Under the pieces are notes generated by a model. The model was not told the origin of the DNA. It was given only the letters and a program-made list of their open reading frames with translations, and did not search any database. Made by a program: the position numbers and the translations under genes. Below, in pieces: positions 6,009 to 7,447 of a stretch of 7,447 nucleotides of DNA (positions are counted from its first letter, which is position 1; each line of letters opens with the position of its first letter). Source of the DNA: an uncultured Oscillibacter sp. (GTDB lineage: Bacteria > Bacillota > Clostridia > Oscillospirales > Oscillospiraceae); NCBI GenBank assembly GCA_946530565.1, contig CAMNAE010000074.1, positions 1-7,447 on the forward strand. Direction: 5' to 3'.

Positions 6009-6452
6009 TTTAAGAAAATGATCGCCAAAAGTACGGCGAAATCCCCCTGGATCTATCACATCAACACCGGCTCCTGCAACGGCTGCGACATCGAGCTCGT
6101 CGCCGTGCTGACGCCGCGCTATGACGCCGAGCGCTTCGGCTTCAAGCTGGCGGGCACGCCCCGGCACGCGGACATCGTCGTGGTGAGCGGACCGATCACG
6201 AGCCAGTCGAAGGAGCGCCTGCTGCGCACGCTCGAGCAGGTCCCGGAGCCCAAGTGCGTCGTCACGATCGGCTCCTGCCCACAGAGCGGCAACGTCTTCA
6301 AGGGCAGCTACTCGGTCGAGGCGCCGCTGGAGCAGTACGTGCATGTCGACGTTGCGATCGCCGGCTGCACGCCCAAGCCTGAGGCCGTGATCGAGGGGCT
6401 CTACAAGGCCGCCGAGATCCTCGGCAAGAAAAGGGAGGCAATGAATCAATGA
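6006..6452 (+). CDS. mbhJ: NuoB-like hydrogenase small subunit (MbhJ-like)
   Basis: This 148-residue cytoplasmic iron-sulfur subunit is of the NuoB/[NiFe] group 4 small-subunit family. It would hold the proximal [4Fe-4S] cluster, the last electron carrier before the active site. Cluster ligands are visible: C24 and C27 in GSCNGCDIE (22-30), C91 in TIGSCPQSGNVF, and C121 in IAGCTPKPEA. The region LTPRYDAERFGFKLAGTPRH (35-54) is typical of Mbh/Ech-type small subunits and distinguishes it from quinone-reducing complex I NuoB. The compact length agrees with group 4 hydrogenases. It is followed by an ATGA overlap with the ferredoxin-type gene. The NuoC-like and NuoD-like genes that would normally come next are absent. 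Confidence 0.93.
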   Translation: MFKKMIAKSTAKSPWIYHINTGSCNGCDIELVAVLTPRYDAERFGFKLAGTPRHADIVVVSGPITSQSKERLLRTLEQVPEPKCVVTIGSCPQSGNVFKGSYSVEAPLEQYVHVDVAIAGCTPKPEAVIEGLYKAAEILGKKREAMNQ

Positions 6453-7000
6453 ACTTTCCCTTCATCCGTGAGGCCATCAGCAACGTCTTCTCCAAGCCCA
6501 GCACCCGCAACTTCCCGGCGGAGAACGTCGAGGCCAAGCCGAACTACCGCGGCCGCATCACCTATGACGCTGAAAAGTGCGTGAACTGCGGCAACTGCGT
6601 CAAGGTCTGCGCGCCGAGCGCCATCACGCGCAAGTACGAAGACGTGGAGGGCGGCCAGAGGATCACCTATACCTTTGACCTCACCAGCTGCACCTTCTGC
6701 GGCACCTGCCAGGACTTCTGCGATGAGGGCGCGATCGTGCTGAGCCCCGACTACCACATGGTTGCCGAACGCGCGAGCGACCTCGTCGTCTCCGGCACGC
6801 GCTTTGCCGCGAAGAAGGGCAAGCTCGTCAACTCCGACGCCTGCGTCTTCTGCACGCTCTGCGCCAAGGTCTGCCCGCAGGAGGCGATCACCGTGGACCG
6901 CAAGGAAAAGCTCTGGTCGGTCGATTACGACAAGTGCGTCCAGTGCGGCAAGTGCATTGCCAAGTGCCCGAAGAAGTCCCTCTCCTTCGAAGAGGCGTAA
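6449..7000 (+). CDS. mbhN: Four-cluster [4Fe-4S] ferredoxin subunit (NuoI/MbhN-like with extra ferredoxin domain)
   Basis: This 183-residue iron-sulfur protein is predicted to carry electrons between soluble ferredoxin and the NuoB-like subunit on the cytoplasmic side. Four complete C-x2-C-x2-C-x3-C motifs are present: C44/47/50/54, C81/84/87/91, C132/135/138/142 and C163/166/169/173, sixteen cysteines in all. Residues 1-98 resemble a NuoI/MbhN subunit, with an N-terminal segment before the first motif as in that family. Residues 124-183 look like a second two-cluster ferredoxin domain, with Pro after the fourth cysteine of both its motifs; the first two motifs lack that Pro (CAPS and CDEG). 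Archaeal MbhN and most NuoI proteins have two clusters. AAGGGAGG at 6431-6438 precedes the ATG by ten bases, and the start overlaps the preceding stop. It is the last gene of the operon, with a terminator 20 bases after the stop. Confidence 0.92.
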   Translation: MNFPFIREAISNVFSKPSTRNFPAENVEAKPNYRGRITYDAEKCVNCGNCVKVCAPSAITRKYEDVEGGQRITYTFDLTSCTFCGTCQDFCDEGAIVLSPDYHMVAERASDLVVSGTRFAAKKGKLVNSDACVFCTLCAKVCPQEAITVDRKEKLWSVDYDKCVQCGKCIAKCPKKSLSFEEA

Positions 7001-7019
7001 AGAGCACACAGTGTTTTCA

Positions 7020-7050
7020 AGCCCCCGGCCGAGCGGCCGGGGGCTCTTTT
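7020..7050 (+). terminator. Rho-independent terminator of the hydrogenase/antiporter operon
   Basis: A perfect 11-bp stem, AGCCCCCGGCC (7020-7030) pairing with GGCCGGGGGCT (7035-7045), has a four-base GAGC loop and is followed by CTTTTCTGT. It begins 20 bases after the stop of the ferredoxin gene. The stem is strongly GC-rich and the T-run is short, so termination should rely on the stem. Confidence 0.92.
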
Positions 7051-7082
7051 CTGTGCCAAGGACTCCGGAAGGGCAGGAAACA

Positions 7083-7133
7083 GGCTCGCGCAGGATTCTG
7101 CACGAGCCGCAACGGGCAGTTGCTTTTCTTTTT
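7083..7133 (+). terminator. Two back-to-back stem-loops with a T-tract (possible second terminator)
   Basis: GGCTCG (7083-7088) pairs with CGAGCC (7103-7108). Inside it, GCAG (7090-7093) pairs with CTGC (7098-7101) around a GATT loop, with one C-A mismatch between the two helices. Directly after it, GCAAC (7109-7113) pairs with GTTGC (7119-7123) around GGGCA, followed by TTTTCTTTTT (7124-7133). The second stem is only five base pairs, so the terminator reading is tentative. It lies upstream of the next gene's likely transcription start and could stop read-through from the operon. Confidence 0.4.
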
Positions 7134-7152
7134 CGCGCGCCCGTGCTATAAT
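7120..7152 (+). promoter_or_regulatory. Promoter of the XRE-type regulator gene
   Basis: A perfect -10 box TATAAT lies at 7147-7152, with an extended TG one base upstream (7144-7145). The best -35 match is TTGCTT at 7120-7125, but its spacing of 21 bases is long; at standard spacing only T-rich sequence is present. This is therefore best read as an extended -10 promoter with a weak -35. Transcription would begin near 7159, about 30 bases before the start codon. Confidence 0.7.
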
Positions 7153-7172
7153 AGATCACAGAAGATCACAGA
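7153..7172 (+). repeat. Tandem 10-bp direct repeat at the transcription start (possible operator)
   Basis: AGATCACAGA occurs twice in immediate succession, at 7153-7162 and 7163-7172, without mismatch. It begins right after the -10 box and covers the likely start of transcription. A 10-bp period places both copies on the same face of the helix, which would suit a repressor, for example the regulator encoded just downstream. The operator role is inferred from position alone. Confidence 0.55.
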
Positions 7173-7189
7173 TACAAGGAGGTGCTGCT

Positions 7190-7447
7190 ATGGAAACCAA
7201 AGACGTGATCCATGAGCTTCGCAGCAAGGCAGGTCTCTCGCAGGACGAGCTTGCCGAAAAGCTCTTCGTGACCCGGCAGGCCGTCTCCCGCTGGGAAAAC
7301 GGCGAGACGGTCCCGAACACCGAGACGCTCAAGCTCCTCTCAAGGCTCTTCAATGTCTCCATCAACACGCTGCTCGGCGCCCCGCGGGAACTCATCTGCC
7401 AGTGCTGCGGCATGCCGCTCGACGACACGATCATCGGTCGGAACAAA
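7190..7447 (+). CDS. XRE-family HTH regulator with zinc-ribbon domain, 5' part (3' end outside window)
   Basis: The first 86 residues of a DNA-binding regulator are visible. Residues 3-63 form a Cro/C1-type helix-turn-helix domain, including GLSQDELAEKLFVTRQAVSR (15-34), WENGETVPN (35-43) and the typical end LSRLFNVSINTLLG (50-63). After a short linker comes CQCCGMPLDD (70-79), the opening of a zinc-ribbon domain of the CxxCGMPL type, with C70 and C73 as the likely first metal pair; the second pair would be beyond the window. AAGGAGG at 7176-7182 lies seven bases before the ATG. It has its own promoter and is separated from the hydrogenase operon by a terminator, so it is a neighbour rather than an operon member. 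Its target and signal are unknown. Proteins of this layout are common in Bacillota. Confidence 0.9.
   Translation, partial: METKDVIHELRSKAGLSQDELAEKLFVTRQAVSRWENGETVPNTETLKLLSRLFNVSINTLLGAPRELICQCCGMPLDDTIIGRNK

Noticed and set aside
6446..7159. A 237-codon minus-strand open frame opposite the ferredoxin gene and terminator
   Set aside because: It crosses the operon terminator hairpin and opposes sixteen well-placed cysteine codons on the plus strand; no domain is recognisable.
1..7447. CRISPR arrays, tRNA or rRNA genes, insertion sequences
   Set aside because: No repeat-spacer pattern, no tRNA-like cloverleaf or rRNA sequence and no transposase-like protein was seen; genes are packed almost without gaps up to base 7000.

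Overview
The window is a GC-rich stretch of anaerobe-type bacterial DNA. It has near-perfect AAGGAGG ribosome-binding sites, a TATAAT promoter, a compact GC hairpin terminator and almost no intergenic space. Together these suggest a Bacillota member, most likely a GC-rich gut-type clostridium; this is inferred from style and gene content, with no marker gene to prove it. Nearly all of it is one plus-strand operon for an energy-converting, ferredoxin-linked membrane complex of the Mbh type (group 4 [NiFe] hydrogenase joined to an Mrp-type cation/proton antiporter).

Layout: (1) 1-413, the 3' end of hypB, the GTPase that helps insert nickel into [NiFe] hydrogenases. (2) 410-5022, an antiporter module of eight genes in the order MrpE, MrpF, MrpG, MbhD (DUF4040), MbhE, MrpB, MrpC, MrpD-like. 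MbhD and MbhE together correspond to the C-terminal part of MrpA. (3) 5036-7000, a hydrogenase/complex I-like module: a NuoH-like membrane anchor, a NuoB-like small subunit and an unusually large ferredoxin subunit with four [4Fe-4S] motifs. (4) 7001-7189, a strong terminator, two more stem-loops, and a promoter carrying a perfect tandem 10-bp repeat. (5) 7190-7447, the start of an XRE-type regulator with the beginning of a zinc-ribbon motif; it runs off the window.

How the parts should work together: the ferredoxin subunit would take electrons from reduced ferredoxin and pass them through the NuoB-like cluster to a NuoD-like [NiFe] large subunit. The NuoH-like subunit would couple this redox step to the MrpD-like proton channel, and the Mrp subunits would exchange protons for sodium. 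Neither the catalytic large subunit nor the NuoC-like subunit is in this window, although the slots they occupy in archaeal mbh operons are covered. They may lie upstream of hypB or elsewhere in the genome.

Nine of the gene junctions are four-base stop/start overlaps (eight ATGA, one TTGA). The only two spaced junctions lie around the NuoH-like gene, where the antiporter and hydrogenase modules meet. The operon promoter is not in the window. The most notable points are the missing catalytic subunit, the four-cluster ferredoxin subunit, and a long C-terminal extension of the MrpD-like protein that may be a fused MbhI equivalent.
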